DNA of 64,000 nt from Candidatus Butyricicoccus avistercoris (GCA_019113005.1 DXIE01000049.1:1-64000); one strand, 5' to 3'; numbered from the stretch's first letter, positions 10,663-21,662 are shown. The notes: generated by a model from the sequence alone, not told the origin. Made by a program: numbers and translations.

Positions 10663-12396
10663 ATGGGGGAACTTATAAAAAACATAATTTTAATGTCAGC
10701 TGTTGGAGGGATTTTAGCAATATTTCTTTTAATCGTAAAACCTTTGACAAAAAGACTCTTTAGTCCCAAATGGCAATATTATATATGGCTTTCTGTTTTA
10801 ATTGTAATGGTTTTGCCAATAAAATTTAATTTGCCAGAAAAATCACCAAATATAGTATCAACTGATGCTATTTTTCAGACTGCTAATCAAATTAAACCCG
10901 CTCAAATAGAGCAACAACCAGTGCAAACCATTGCATTTGATAAAGTATCAGAAATATCTAATATAAAAGCTCCAGAAATCCCAATAGATATTATTAAAAT
11001 TTTAAGTTTAATATGGTTATTTATAGCTTTACTCATTTTTCTATATAAGTTAATCAAATATATAATATTTGTGCGAAAAATCAGTAAAAATTCTTTCGCC
11101 GACTTTGGTACTCAAAATATACTGAAAAAACTCACTATACGCAAAACATCACTGCTTGATGCACCTTTAATTGTAGGCTTGATAAACCCTACTTTATATC
11201 TTCCAGAGTACGAAATCAGTGATAATGATTTGAATTATATCTTAATGCATGAATTAACCCATTATAAACGACATGACTTATTATATAAATGGTTTGCAAT
11301 GTTTGTTTTAAGTATTCACTGGTTTAATCCTTTGATATATGTTGTATCAAAACAGATTGATGAGGAATGTGAAATTTCGTGTGATTATGAGGTTTGTAAA
11401 AATCTTTCAGACAATGATAAAAAGTATTATATGGCTATGATACTTGAATTTATACAAACATCAATAGTAAAAAAAAGACCGCTTACCACTCAAATGGCAA
11501 GCAGTAAAACAATACTTAAAAGGAGATTTACTATGATTAAAAACAAAAAAACAACAAGTAAATTAGTATCGGTATTTTCAGTTATACTAGCTCTTGCTAT
11601 GTTTTCCACAACTGTGTTTGCAAGCGGTTTGGTAAACACACTTTCTCAAAATCAAGATAGCAATATAAAATATGAAGTTTATAATGGTGATAAGTTAATA
11701 TCATTTGATAATGAACCTTTTATTTATAATGATAGCTACTATTTGCCACTGCGTGAAACATTAGATGCGTTTGATATAACCAATATTGAGTGGAATAACG
11801 GAAAAATTAAAATTTCCATGCCTGATTCACCTAAAGAATATGTAAATTCTAATAGTTGTGAAATTGCTATTGGTAGTGACCAAGTAATATATGACAATGC
11901 AACATATACAATCAATTGTGTACCTATATTAAAAGATAATATTACATATGCAAGCTTATTCTTTTTTGAGGATTTAATAAGAGTTGGACAAATTCCAGAC
12001 TTCAGATTTAATGCAGTTAGAGATTTATCACCAGAGGCTTATTATGAGGAAGGAGAGCAAGTATTTATAGGAACTCTGGAAGAACAGGACAATTTCAACC
12101 CAGACACACCAGTTAAACGAATTATCGTTGATGAGAACAGAAACACATTGGCAGTAATTCCTGTGGAAAATCAACAGCCCGAAAAGCTTGCACAAATCAA
12201 ACTTGATGATGTTGTAAATATAGATGGATATAGCAATACATTTAATGCTTATATTATGAATATAACTGCAAATGGTGACTATATATATGCACATAGTGAT
12301 ATTTTAATATATAAAGATGATAAAAGAATTGCATATATACCCGTTTCATGGCAAATAAATATACCTAAACCAGATTTTTCTGATTTGAACAGTTAA
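10663..12396 (+). CDS. BlaR1/MecR1-like M56 metallopeptidase with extracellular copper-amine-oxidase-N-like domain
   Basis: TM helices, LMHELTHYKRHDLLYKW (HExxH), EECEISCDYEVC; extracellular YEVYNGDKLISFDNEPFIYNDSYYLPLRETLDAF. Start taken at MGELIKN after RBS-like aagggcgg. Confidence 0.8.
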   Translation: MGELIKNIILMSAVGGILAIFLLIVKPLTKRLFSPKWQYYIWLSVLIVMVLPIKFNLPEKSPNIVSTDAIFQTANQIKPAQIEQQPVQTIAFDKVSEISNIKAPEIPIDIIKILSLIWLFIALLIFLYKLIKYIIFVRKISKNSFADFGTQNILKKLTIRKTSLLDAPLIVGLINPTLYLPEYEISDNDLNYILMHELTHYKRHDLLYKWFAMFVLSIHWFNPLIYVVSKQIDEECEISCDYEVCKNLSDNDKKYYMAMILEFIQTSIVKKRPLTTQMASSKTILKRRFTMIKNKKTTSKLVSVFSVILALAMFSTTVFASGLVNTLSQNQDSNIKYEVYNGDKLISFDNEPFIYNDSYYLPLRETLDAFDITNIEWNNGKIKISMPDSPKEYVNSNSCEIAIGSDQVIYDNATYTINCVPILKDNITYASLFFFEDLIRVGQIPDFRFNAVRDLSPEAYYEEGEQVFIGTLEEQDNFNPDTPVKRIIVDENRNTLAVIPVENQQPEKLAQIKLDDVVNIDGYSNTFNAYIMNITANGDYIYAHSDILIYKDDKRIAYIPVSWQINIPKPDFSDLNS

Positions 12397-12406
12397 TAAA
12401 ATAGTA

Positions 12407-12440
12407 AAGCCGATAATTTTGAAAATTATCGGCTCTTTTT
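12407..12440 (+). terminator. terminator after M56 gene
   Basis: AGCCGATAATTTT-GAAAATTATCGGCT followed by a T run. Confidence 0.75.
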
Positions 12441-12485
12441 TATATTAAAACAAAAAAACGAGTGTTCTAATAAGAACACTCGTTA

Positions 12486-12561
12486 TGGTCGAGGTGACAG
12501 GACTTGAACCTGCGGCATCCTGCTCCCAAAACAGGCGCGCTACCAGCTGCGCTACACCTCG
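12486..12561 (-). tRNA. tRNA-Pro(TGG), copy 2
   Basis: 76 nt identical to 10001-10076; own minus-strand terminator (CGAGTGTTCTTATTAGAACACTCGTTTTTTT, about 12452-12483). Confidence 0.96.
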
Positions 12562-12599
12562 TTATCAAGCTGTCATACTCTCTCACTGACAGCTTTTAT

Positions 12600-12628
12600 A
12601 GTATATCATTCTGTATATATTTTGTCAA
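12600..12628 (-). promoter_or_regulatory. promoter of tRNA-Pro copy 2
   Basis: Minus strand TTGACA-N17-TATACT. Confidence 0.75.
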
Positions 12629-12657
12629 CAGTTTTTTTATAATTTTTTTGAGAAATT

Positions 12658-13290
12658 TTATTTTATACGTCTGCCCATAAATTTGGTTTCAATAACCTCA
12701 GCTGAAACCTGCCCCGCTGTGGCATCTGCAAGAGCTTTATTGAGTGCATCTTCTGTACCCTCTGGCACTGTGCAAGTAAGAGTAACGTCTGCACCATAGT
12801 CTGTTTCCTCTATTGTGCAGTTTTGTTCTGGCAGTATTTGCTGAATTATGCCAAGAAGTGAATAAGGACAAGCTATAAGCACAACTGAAAACATACTCAT
12901 TTGCTGAACTCCAGCGGCAGCTACTGCTATTTGTGTGCCTTTGGTATATGCTCTTACCAGTCCACCTGTACCAAGCAATATACCGCCAAAATATCTGGTG
13001 ACAACACAGCACACATCTACTAGGTTTTCATGTCTCAAAACCTCGAGTATTGGCATACCCGCTGTTCCTTGTGGTTCACCATCATCAGAGTAACGCATTA
13101 TATTTCCGTCACGCAGAATATAAGCCCAGCAATTATGTGCAGCGTCCCAATAGGTTTCACGCATTTGCTTTATTTTTTCGGTTGCTTCTTCGGGTGTTTC
13201 CACATGCCATAATCTACCCGTAAATTTAGAACGTTTTTCTACAAAATTGTCCTCACCATATGGCTTAAACGGTATAAAATAATCTTTCAT
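12658..13290 (-). CDS. YigZ/IMPACT family protein
   Basis: SKFTGRLWHVETPEEA...AHNCWAYILRDGNIMRYSDDGEPQGTAGMPILEVL. Confidence 0.92.
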   Translation of the reverse strand: MKDYFIPFKPYGEDNFVEKRSKFTGRLWHVETPEEATEKIKQMRETYWDAAHNCWAYILRDGNIMRYSDDGEPQGTAGMPILEVLRHENLVDVCCVVTRYFGGILLGTGGLVRAYTKGTQIAVAAAGVQQMSMFSVVLIACPYSLLGIIQQILPEQNCTIEETDYGADVTLTCTVPEGTEDALNKALADATAGQVSAEVIETKFMGRRIK

Positions 13291-13311
13291 GTGTTCCCCT
13301 CCCGATTTAAT

Positions 13312-14580
13312 TTACTCTTTGATTTCGTATTCCTTCATTTGACCACACAGTTTATCGTCCATAATAGCTTCGACTATTGTTCCTTCTCCTGCATATTCAA
13401 CTGAAAGCACTTGAGCTTCTCTATGAATTATATCAAGTGCAAAGCCTTCAGAGTATGGAATAAGCATTTTCATTTGGTGCTTACCTTTTCCAAGAGCCTT
13501 CTCAATAGCTGAAAGGAGTTCCTGTTCGCCCATACCTGTTTTTGCAGATATTGCAACACTTCCCTGCTCTAAATAAGGCAATATATCGCATTTATCTGCC
13601 TTGTTATAAACTAAAATCTTTGGTATTTCCTTTGCACCAAGCTGCTCTATTACCTTGTTAACAGTTTGCTCATGGATTTCCCAATCTGGGTCGGATATAT
13701 CTATAACATGAAGAAGTAAATCAGCATATTTAAGTTCTTCAAGCGTTGCTTTAAACGCTGATACTAAGTGATGAGGTAATTTTCTAATAAAACCAACAGT
13801 ATCACTTAATAAAATTTCCTGAGTATCTGAAATACGTTTTTTTCTTGTTGTAGTGTCAAGAGTGTCGAATAATCTGTTATTAGCCTCAATGCCCGCATCT
13901 GTTAAAAAATTAAGAAGTGTAGATTTACCAGCATTTGTATAGCCTACGATTGCGACAAGTGGCATTTCGGTTTTCTGACGTTGTCTACGCTGAATCGCAC
14001 GAACTGCACGAACTTGCTCAAGGTCAGCTCTTAACTTGTCAATTCTTCGTCTGATATGACGTCTATCGCTTTCGAGCTTACTTTCACCTGGGCCACGAGT
14101 ACCAATACCGCCGCCAAGTCTGCTCATAGACTTACCAAGACCAGAAAGTCTAGGTAAAATATATTGATATTGAGCAAGTTCAACTTGAAGTTTACCTTCA
14201 CCTGTTCTAGCTCTTTGAGCGAAAATATCAAGTATTAACGCCGACCTATCTAGTACAGTAACACCAGTTAGTTCTTCAAGATTACTCATTTGAGATGGTG
14301 AAAGCTCATTATCAAAAATGACTAAATTTGCCTCGTTAGCATCTACAAGAGCTTTTACTTCCTCAGCCTTGCCCTCACCTATAAATGTTCTTGCATCAGG
14401 TGCTGGGCGATTTTGTAAAGTCATCGCAACAGATTCGCCGCCTGCTGTTTCAAGCAGTGCAGCAAGCTCTGCCATAGTACGCTCATCAGAGTTTTCCTCT
14501 GGTTTAAATGAGTGACAGCTAAGACCTACAAGTACAGCTTTTTCGATTTTCTTTTCTTCGTTTAATTCTTGTAATTGCAT
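13312..14580 (-). CDS. hflX: ribosome-associated GTPase HflX
   Basis: GGIGTRGPGESKLESDRRHIRRRI and VAIVGYTNAGKSTLLN. Confidence 0.95.
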   Translation of the reverse strand: MQLQELNEEKKIEKAVLVGLSCHSFKPEENSDERTMAELAALLETAGGESVAMTLQNRPAPDARTFIGEGKAEEVKALVDANEANLVIFDNELSPSQMSNLEELTGVTVLDRSALILDIFAQRARTGEGKLQVELAQYQYILPRLSGLGKSMSRLGGGIGTRGPGESKLESDRRHIRRRIDKLRADLEQVRAVRAIQRRQRQKTEMPLVAIVGYTNAGKSTLLNFLTDAGIEANNRLFDTLDTTTRKKRISDTQEILLSDTVGFIRKLPHHLVSAFKATLEELKYADLLLHVIDISDPDWEIHEQTVNKVIEQLGAKEIPKILVYNKADKCDILPYLEQGSVAISAKTGMGEQELLSAIEKALGKGKHQMKMLIPYSEGFALDIIHREAQVLSVEYAGEGTIVEAIMDDKLCGQMKEYEIKE

Positions 14581-14659
14581 AGTTTAACCTCCTCTATTTT
14601 AAAATAGAAATGGCAAAATAGAAAAGCCATCGAAAGCAAACGCAATCGATGGCTTAACA

Positions 14660-14863
14660 TTACTTGTCGAGATTAAAACGCTTCTTGAAGCGATCAACAC
14701 GTCCGCCGGTGTCTACCAGCTTCTGCTTACCGGTGAAGAACGGGTGACACTTCGAGCAAACGTCTACTACGATGTTCTCCTTAGTGGAGCCAGTCTCGAT
14801 GATATTGCCGCAAGCACAACGAATAGTTGTCTGCTTATAATCTGGGTGGATACCCTGCTTCAT
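14660..14863 (-). CDS. rpmE: 50S ribosomal protein L31 (zinc-type)
   Basis: [28 protein letters not shown]...[25 protein letters not shown]. Confidence 0.96.
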   Translation of the reverse strand: MKQGIHPDYKQTTIRCACGNIIETGSTKENIVVDVCSKCHPFFTGKQKLVDTGGRVDRFKKRFNLDK

Positions 14864-14967
14864 GTTGTTTCACCTCTTTCCGGTTTAGGCATTACAGTCG
14901 TAAGGTTATAATATCACATAGTTATACAAATTGCAAGCTTTTTTTAGTGTTTATTTAAAAAATCTTT

Positions 14968-16311
14968 TTAGCCTACTGCCACTTTTTCAAGCGGTTTTTT
15001 TGACAGACCATGTGTTTGACTTTGTACAATAGCATAAAGCATAGTCATACAGCCTACACGACCTAAAAACATTAAAAATATTAAAATAATATGAGATGCT
15101 GTGCTTAAATTTGGTGTTATACCTAGTGTCAAGCCTACGGTTGCAATAGCTGAAGATGTTTCAAAAGCCGCTTGCATCATAGTTACACCGTCAAAATAGC
15201 ATAGAGCCATTGCACCAAATAGACAGAGCATAATATAACTCATAGCGATTGTAACCGCATTTTTAAGTACGGTTTTATCTATTCTTCTGCCGAAACATTC
15301 AAGCTCGTCCTCTTTTCGTATCACCGCATGTATACATAGTAATAATACAACAAAAGTGGTTGTTTTCATACCGCCCGCAGTAGAACCTGGAGAACCACCT
15401 ATCAGCATAAGCAGTATCATTAATAATTGGCTGTTAGGCTCTAGCTTATCCAGTCCAACCGAGTTAAAACCCGCTGTACGAGTTGTAACAGACTGAAAAA
15501 GTGCAGCTAAACCTTGAGCTGGTCTTGTAAGACCTGTTTCAACATTTCCATGTTGGAAAATCAATATAAAAATAGCTGGAACTATAATGAGAAAAACAGT
15601 GGCACAAACTACAATTTTACTTTGCAGCGAGAAGTGTTTTTTATCACGTCTATGCAGCCAAATATCTTCCCAAACATAGAAACCAAGACCACCAAACACA
15701 ATAAGTGACATAATTACAATGTTTACAACCCAATCGGACTCAAATGCGGTAAGAGAAGAAAATTTGCCGCTATAAGAGCCCATAAGGTCAAAACCAGCAT
15801 TACAAAAGGCTGATATTGAATGGAAAACACCATACCAAACACCTTTTATAAAACCAAACATTGGTATAAACCTGAGTGATAAAATAACAGCACCTGCTAT
15901 TTCAACTAAAACTGTTACAGTAAAAACAAAACGAGTGAGTCTAACAATACCACCCATTTGAGGGGCTGCAATAGATTCCTGCATTACAAAACGGGATTTA
16001 AGACCTATTCTGCGTCTTGAAATGGTGGCAATCATAGTTGCCATTGTTATAAATCCTAAACCACCTATCTGAATAAGCGTAATTATAATAACTTGACCTA
16101 ATAATGACCAGTGAGTTGCAGTATCATATACTATAAGTCCAGTAACGCAAGTTGCAGAAGTCGCGGTGAATAATGCATCTAAAAAAGGGGTAACTGTATG
16201 TTCTGCACTAGAAACAGGCAGCATAAGCAGTAATGCACCAAATAAAATAATAGACAAATAACCAGTAACAATAATTTTGGTTGGAGTCATTCGTCCAATG
16301 AGCGAGCTCAT
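14968..16311 (-). CDS. TrkH/KtrB family potassium uptake protein
   Basis: Selectivity-like segments TATCVTGLIVYDT, FCNAGFDL, TRTAGFNSV and the GGSPGSTAGGMKTTT motif. Confidence 0.9.
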   Translation of the reverse strand: MSSLIGRMTPTKIIVTGYLSIILFGALLLMLPVSSAEHTVTPFLDALFTATSATCVTGLIVYDTATHWSLLGQVIIITLIQIGGLGFITMATMIATISRRRIGLKSRFVMQESIAAPQMGGIVRLTRFVFTVTVLVEIAGAVILSLRFIPMFGFIKGVWYGVFHSISAFCNAGFDLMGSYSGKFSSLTAFESDWVVNIVIMSLIVFGGLGFYVWEDIWLHRRDKKHFSLQSKIVVCATVFLIIVPAIFILIFQHGNVETGLTRPAQGLAALFQSVTTRTAGFNSVGLDKLEPNSQLLMILLMLIGGSPGSTAGGMKTTTFVVLLLCIHAVIRKEDELECFGRRIDKTVLKNAVTIAMSYIMLCLFGAMALCYFDGVTMMQAAFETSSAIATVGLTLGITPNLSTASHIILIFLMFLGRVGCMTMLYAIVQSQTHGLSKKPLEKVAVG

Positions 16312-16341
16312 ATTTTCATCTCTCCTCGGCTCTAATTTTTA

Positions 16342-17520
16342 TTAACAATATTGTCCATTGCCCTCAGACATATTATATGAAATATTATCTCTTACTGCAA
16401 TTACAATATCAGGCTTATACATATCTATATATTCATATAGTGTCATATCATCATAATGTCTAAAATCAAGTGAGCGAAATTCACTGCAAGATGCATATAT
16501 CAGTGTTTCAAGTGGGTTAGTAAATGAATCACCATACATAAGCACCTTTGGTTTATCTGTTTGATTTGTTTTAATTATAGTTTCGCCCATATCTCCAGAC
16601 ATATAATCACCGTAAGCAGAAAATTGTGCATTACCCTGCTTATATACAAATGGTTCACTTTCAGCTCCATTATCCATTCTTGTAAATTCTACGCTTTGTG
16701 CTGGTTCTGCCCATTTTATATATTCTTTCCTGCTTTGCAAATTACATACGGCACGACTTTGAGCACCTATAAGCTCGCTTTCTGACACATGAAATACAAG
16801 CTCATCATCACTGTAAATCTTCATAGGTGTTTCAAGTCTTTCATTTATCTTTTGCATTAGCGTTCTATATGTTAATAATGCACCATCAAAATTATAATGT
16901 GTATCAATAGATAAATAATAGTCTTTTGGATTTTCCAGACTTTCAAACACTGGTCGCATATTTACCGCAATCGCATTTGTGTCTTTTAAAGCATCAAATA
17001 TACGCTCCTCGGCATATGTTACTAGCTTTGTACCCATTTTCATATATTCTGGGTATTCATCATAATAAATATATCTCTGCTCTGGCACACCTACATAACA
17101 ATAAATAGCACCTGAATTTTGGACATATTCAGCAATATTTTTTATCATTTCTGTTTTATTGTCCATATTTTGCTTTTCAAAGTCAATATTAAAAACCTCT
17201 TGAGCAGTTGAATTTAAAAGTGCACCTGTATCGCTTTCAATAACGTTATTAACTTCTACCCTTGGAAGTGCAAGCTGGATACCAGAATATAATTTTAAAA
17301 GCGTTGTTCTTCCAACTATATGGTCACTAAAATAGCTATCCCAACCTGTAAAATAATCGCCATTTGCAAGGCTTTGAATAGAAAGCTCTGGTTTGGTTTC
17401 AAGAATACGGTTTTCATAAAAAGATGTAATTTCTTTTGGCATAGCAATACTTAATGCTGGTACAAGTAATAAAATAATGCCAAAAACAGCTAAAAATATA
17501 TAATTACAAATTTTTCGCAT
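16342..17520 (-). CDS. DHHW-like / AlgX-DltD-like protein, O-acetylation partner
   Basis: SIDTHYNFDGALLTYR, VLMYGDSFTNPL; upstream gene encodes an MBOAT. Confidence 0.75.
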   Translation of the reverse strand: MRKICNYIFLAVFGIILLLVPALSIAMPKEITSFYENRILETKPELSIQSLANGDYFTGWDSYFSDHIVGRTTLLKLYSGIQLALPRVEVNNVIESDTGALLNSTAQEVFNIDFEKQNMDNKTEMIKNIAEYVQNSGAIYCYVGVPEQRYIYYDEYPEYMKMGTKLVTYAEERIFDALKDTNAIAVNMRPVFESLENPKDYYLSIDTHYNFDGALLTYRTLMQKINERLETPMKIYSDDELVFHVSESELIGAQSRAVCNLQSRKEYIKWAEPAQSVEFTRMDNGAESEPFVYKQGNAQFSAYGDYMSGDMGETIIKTNQTDKPKVLMYGDSFTNPLETLIYASCSEFRSLDFRHYDDMTLYEYIDMYKPDIVIAVRDNISYNMSEGNGQYC

Positions 17521-17535
17521 AAGTATTTACCTTTC

Positions 17536-18924
17536 TTAAAATCTAAAATAAATAAATGGATTAAAAGATGAGCTGATAAGCCAAACTATCGATAAACCAA
17601 ACATAGCCATAGCCCAAATATTTTCACCTATTGTAAGCAAACCGCCATATTGTTGCTCTTTTTTTCTAAGCCATTTTACAACAGGAATACTGCATATACA
17701 AGCAGCTATAAGCTCTACACCATATTGATTTAATACATAATATGTGAGTCTGTTTATACCATCTGATGGTGTAAACATTGCTTTTATATACCATACTATT
17801 TGTGCTAGTGACTCTGACCTAAATATTACCCAGCCTATCATAATTAGTAAAAATGAATAAATCCATCTTATAGCACTTGGTAAGCGTTCTAAAACCTTAT
17901 TTAAAAGCACTTTTTCTATAATAAGTATTATACCAAAATAAAAGCCCCATAACATAAAGTTCCATGCAGCACCATGCCAAATACCTGTAAGCGTCCAAAC
18001 AGCGAGTATATTAAAAAGCCATCTAGGTTTAGAGCAGCGATTACCACCTAAAGGAATATACACATAATCTCTAAACCATGTTGAAAGTGAAATATGCCAT
18101 CTTCTCCAAAATTCGGTTATACTCTGAGAAATATATGGATAGTTGAAGTTTTCAAGGAAATGAAAACCAAGTATTTTGCCAAGACCTATCGCCATATCTG
18201 AATAGCCCGAAAAATCAAAGTAAATTTGCATTGTATACGCAAAAGCACCAATCCAAGCTATATCCCAAGTGAGCTGTGATGAGGTCAGTGCAAAAACATC
18301 ATCAGCAATTTGACCCATAGCATTTGAAATCAGCATTTTTTTAGCAAGACCTAACATAAATCTTCTTGCACCCTCGGCAGCTTCGGTTATATTTTCATGT
18401 CTGTTAGAAATTTCATCTGCTACCGTTTGATATCTGACAATAGGGCCAGCGATAAGCTGCGGAAACAGTGCAACATATAAAGCTACATGCAAAGGATTTT
18501 TCTGTACAGGAGCATCACCTCTTGCAACATCAATAACATAGCTTAAGCCTTGGAAAGTGAAGAAAGAAATACCAATAGGTAAAACGATTTCTGGCACAGG
18601 CAAATTAAAACCAAATAAGCTATTTGCACTACTCACTAATAAGATTGTGTATTTATAGTAAATAAGAAGTCCAAGACCTATTACAGTTGCCAAGGCTACG
18701 CCTATTCGTTTATGTTTTACTGCTATAAAGCCACATATATAATTTACCAAAATAGATAAAATCATTACAAAAACGAAAACTGGTTCGCCCCAAGCATAAA
18801 ATCCTAAACTTGCAAGCAATAGTACATTATTTCTGGTTTCACGATATTTAGACGGTATTAAAAAGTATACCGCAAGAAGTAACGGCAAAAAAAGAAATAA
18901 AAAAATAGAGCTACTAAATAGCAT
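17536..18924 (-). CDS. MBOAT family O-acyltransferase (AlgI/DltB-like)
   Basis: MLFSSSIFLFLFLPLLL...LPIGISFFTFQGLSYVIDV...FWRRWHISLSTWFRDYVYIPLGGNR...WTLTGIWHGAAWNFMLWG. Confidence 0.93.
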   Translation of the reverse strand: MLFSSSIFLFLFLPLLLAVYFLIPSKYRETRNNVLLLASLGFYAWGEPVFVFVMILSILVNYICGFIAVKHKRIGVALATVIGLGLLIYYKYTILLVSSANSLFGFNLPVPEIVLPIGISFFTFQGLSYVIDVARGDAPVQKNPLHVALYVALFPQLIAGPIVRYQTVADEISNRHENITEAAEGARRFMLGLAKKMLISNAMGQIADDVFALTSSQLTWDIAWIGAFAYTMQIYFDFSGYSDMAIGLGKILGFHFLENFNYPYISQSITEFWRRWHISLSTWFRDYVYIPLGGNRCSKPRWLFNILAVWTLTGIWHGAAWNFMLWGFYFGIILIIEKVLLNKVLERLPSAIRWIYSFLLIMIGWVIFRSESLAQIVWYIKAMFTPSDGINRLTYYVLNQYGVELIAACICSIPVVKWLRKKEQQYGGLLTIGENIWAMAMFGLSIVWLISSSFNPFIYFRF

Positions 18925-19028
18925 AAACCATTTTCTCCTTTTAGACAATCTAACCTATTTTACCAAATATATATTACAAAATCAATGTATATACAATTTT
19001 ATAATACAATCCTTACGGTTTTTTTACA

Positions 19029-19061
19029 GAAAAAAAATCCAAGGCAAAATGCCTTGGATTT
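19029..19061 (-). terminator. terminator after rplL
   Basis: AATCCAAGGCATTTTGCCTTGGATTTTTTTT on minus strand. Confidence 0.8.
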
Positions 19062-19090
19062 ATAACTTGCATAAGTCAGTGAAGTAAAAA

Positions 19091-19459
19091 TTACTTCAGA
19101 GTTACCTTAGCACCAGCCTCTTCAAGCTGAGCCTTGATGGACTCTGCATCTTCCTTAGAAGCAGCTTCCTTGATGATTGCTGGAGCACCATCAACCTTCT
19201 CCTTAGCTTCCTTCAGGCCAAGACCAGTGATAGCACGAACAACCTTGATAACGTTAATCTTAGAAGAACCAGCATCAGTTAACTCAACGTCAAACTCAGT
19301 CTTCTCTTCTTCAGCAGCAGCACCTGCACCAGCACCTGCACCAGCAACAGCAACAGGCATAGCGGATACGCCAAATTCTTCTTCAAGAGCCTTAACAAGC
19401 TCAGCTAGCTCAAGAACCTTAAGGTTCTTTACAGCTTCCATAATCTCTGCAATAGTCAT
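19091..19459 (-). CDS. rplL: 50S ribosomal protein L7/L12
   Basis: [42 protein letters not shown]. Confidence 0.97.
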   Translation of the reverse strand: MTIAEIMEAVKNLKVLELAELVKALEEEFGVSAMPVAVAGAGAGAGAAAEEEKTEFDVELTDAGSSKINVIKVVRAITGLGLKEAKEKVDGAPAIIKEAASKEDAESIKAQLEEAGAKVTLK

Positions 19460-19513
19460 GGTAGTAAACCTCCAATTTTTTAATTAATTAAATAAAAATG
19501 TCAAACTGCCAAA

Positions 19514-20065
19514 TTATTCAGCAGCAGCTTCCTTTGGAGCTACTAGAGTAGATACTAGAGCTTCGCCGTCCTCAGTCTTCTTAGCGATGTTATCGAGTGC
19601 AATAACAAGCTGAGTAATAGGGAAGTTGAAACCATACAGAACCTGAGCGATAAGGCCCTCTCTGCTTGGCATCTCAGCTAGCTTTTGAACCTCAGAAGCA
19701 GGGATTGCTTCACCTTCTAGGTAACCAGCCTTGATTTTAAAGTTATCATGCTTCTTAGCATATTCATTAAGAATTTTAGCAGCAGAAACAACATCGTCGT
19801 TAGTGCTGATTGCTAGAGCAGTAGTGCCGTTAAGGTGCTCGTCGAACAGGTCGAAACCGAGTTCCTTAGCAGCGAAACGGATCATGGTGTTCTTGATAAC
19901 AGCATACTCAACGCCTGCAGCACGCAGCTCACGACGGAGCTTAGTGTCATCTTCAACGTTAATGCCCTTGTAATCAACCAGAACGCCTGCTGGGGAGTTC
20001 TTGATTTTCTCTATCAAAGAAGCGACCAGAGCCTTCTTTTCTTCCAAAATCTTTGCGTTAGGCAT
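19514..20065 (-). CDS. rplJ: 50S ribosomal protein L10
   Basis: VDYKGINVEDDTKLRRELRAAGVEYAVIKNTM. Confidence 0.97.
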   Translation of the reverse strand: MPNAKILEEKKALVASLIEKIKNSPAGVLVDYKGINVEDDTKLRRELRAAGVEYAVIKNTMIRFAAKELGFDLFDEHLNGTTALAISTNDDVVSAAKILNEYAKKHDNFKIKAGYLEGEAIPASEVQKLAEMPSREGLIAQVLYGFNFPITQLVIALDNIAKKTEDGEALVSTLVAPKEAAAE

Positions 20066-20091
20066 CTTGTTTCACCTCCAGAAAAATAAAA

Positions 20092-20215
20092 TGTCCTCTT
20101 GTACAAAGACACAAGAGGACACACAATTAACAAAATCACATGTGCACTGACCTCGGCTGGCGATATCAAATCTTTAAAGCCCCACGGCTACCGGCTGTCT
20201 TTGACCAAGCTATTT
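20092..20215 (-). ncRNA. ribosomal protein L10 leader
   Basis: Minus-strand leader upstream of rplJ with GTCCTCTTGTGTC-TTTGTACAAGAGGAC hairpin and upstream conserved-looking segment; boundaries approximate. Confidence 0.65.
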
Positions 20216-20278
20216 TAGTATAACATAGTTTTTTAGAATGTCAAGCACTTTTTGAGATTTTTTATATTTTTTTATTTT

Positions 20279-21517
20279 TTATTCGGTTGCAGCATTTTTA
20301 CCGATTTTTATTTTCTTTTCTCTGTTTTGAGAAAGTTCAGCAATGGCAGTATAAAGCACATCAGTAGATGAGTTAATAGCAGTTTCACAAGAGTCCTGAA
20401 TAACACCGATTATAAAGCCTACACCTACAACCTGCATTGCAATATCGTTAGGTATACCGAATAAGCTACAAGCTAAAGGTACAAGCAGAAGTGAGCCACC
20501 AGCAACACCAGATGCACCACAAGCTGAAATAGCAGATAATAGGCTTAATACAAGAGCAGATGCAAAATCGACCTGTATCCCCATAGTGTTGGCAGCTGCA
20601 AGAGCTAAAATAGAAATAGTTACCGCTGCACCACCCATATTGATTGTTGCACCAAGAGGAATAGAAACCGCATAAGTGTCTTTATTTAGTCCAAGCTCTG
20701 CACAAAGTCTCATATTAACAGGAATATTTGCAGCAGAAGAACGTGTGAAGAAAGCGGTTATACCACTATCCTTTAGACATTTAAATACAAGTGGATATGG
20801 GTTTCTACGAATAGCAATAAAAGTAACAATAGGGTTTACAACTAGAGCTACAAATGCCATTGTGCCTACAACCAGTAAAATCAGTTTGCCATAGCTTATA
20901 AGTGAATCAATACCCTGTGTAGAAATAGTGTTAAATACGAGACCCATTACACCAAAAGGAGCTAAACTGATAATCCAGCGTACAATCTGAGAAATAGCAT
21001 CTGCAATAGCCTCTATGCCTGTTTTAACGCCTTCTGGAGCTTTGCGAAGTGCAATACCCATTAAAACAGCCCAAGCCAGAATACCTATATAATTAGCATT
21101 AATAAGTGATGCCACAGGATTTGAAACAAGGTTCATAAGCAAAGTTTTTAAAACCTCACCAATGCCCCCTGGAGGAGTTGTACCACTTGCAGATTCGGTT
21201 AAAGTAAGTGTAAGTGGGAACATAAAGCTGGCTACAACAGCAACAAAACCTGCTAAAAATGTGCCGAGCAAATAAAGGAAAATAACACGTTTCATATTTG
21301 TTTGTTTTCCCTCTTGATGTTTAGCAAGAGCACTCATAACCAAAAATAGTACAAGAATTGGTGCAACAGCCTTTAATGCACCAACGAACAAATCACCTAG
21401 CAAAGCGATTACTGTTACTTGTGGCACTAAAAGACCAAGTGCTATACCGATAACAAGACCACAGATAATACGCTTTACAAGACTTATTTTATTCCACTTA
21501 TTTAATAAATCTTTCAT
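20279..21517 (-). CDS. sstT: serine/threonine:sodium symporter SstT
   Basis: [27 protein letters not shown]...[44 protein letters not shown]. Confidence 0.88.
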   Translation of the reverse strand: MKDLLNKWNKISLVKRIICGLVIGIALGLLVPQVTVIALLGDLFVGALKAVAPILVLFLVMSALAKHQEGKQTNMKRVIFLYLLGTFLAGFVAVVASFMFPLTLTLTESASGTTPPGGIGEVLKTLLMNLVSNPVASLINANYIGILAWAVLMGIALRKAPEGVKTGIEAIADAISQIVRWIISLAPFGVMGLVFNTISTQGIDSLISYGKLILLVVGTMAFVALVVNPIVTFIAIRRNPYPLVFKCLKDSGITAFFTRSSAANIPVNMRLCAELGLNKDTYAVSIPLGATINMGGAAVTISILALAAANTMGIQVDFASALVLSLLSAISACGASGVAGGSLLLVPLACSLFGIPNDIAMQVVGVGFIIGVIQDSCETAINSSTDVLYTAIAELSQNREKKIKIGKNAATE

Positions 21518-21662
21518 ATTAAATCTTTCACTCCTTCAAAATTTCACAACACATGTATTATATCATACTTTTTTGTGTTTTAAAAGAGGGATTTTTACAC
21601 TTTTTGCCCGTTTTCACGCACATATATACACTTTGTATTTCTGTAAAGGACACTTTATGTAT

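Noticed and set aside
19134-19487. 117-aa + strand ORF over rplL
   Set aside because: Ala/Ser/Pro-rich antisense shadow of the alanine-rich L7/L12 hinge.
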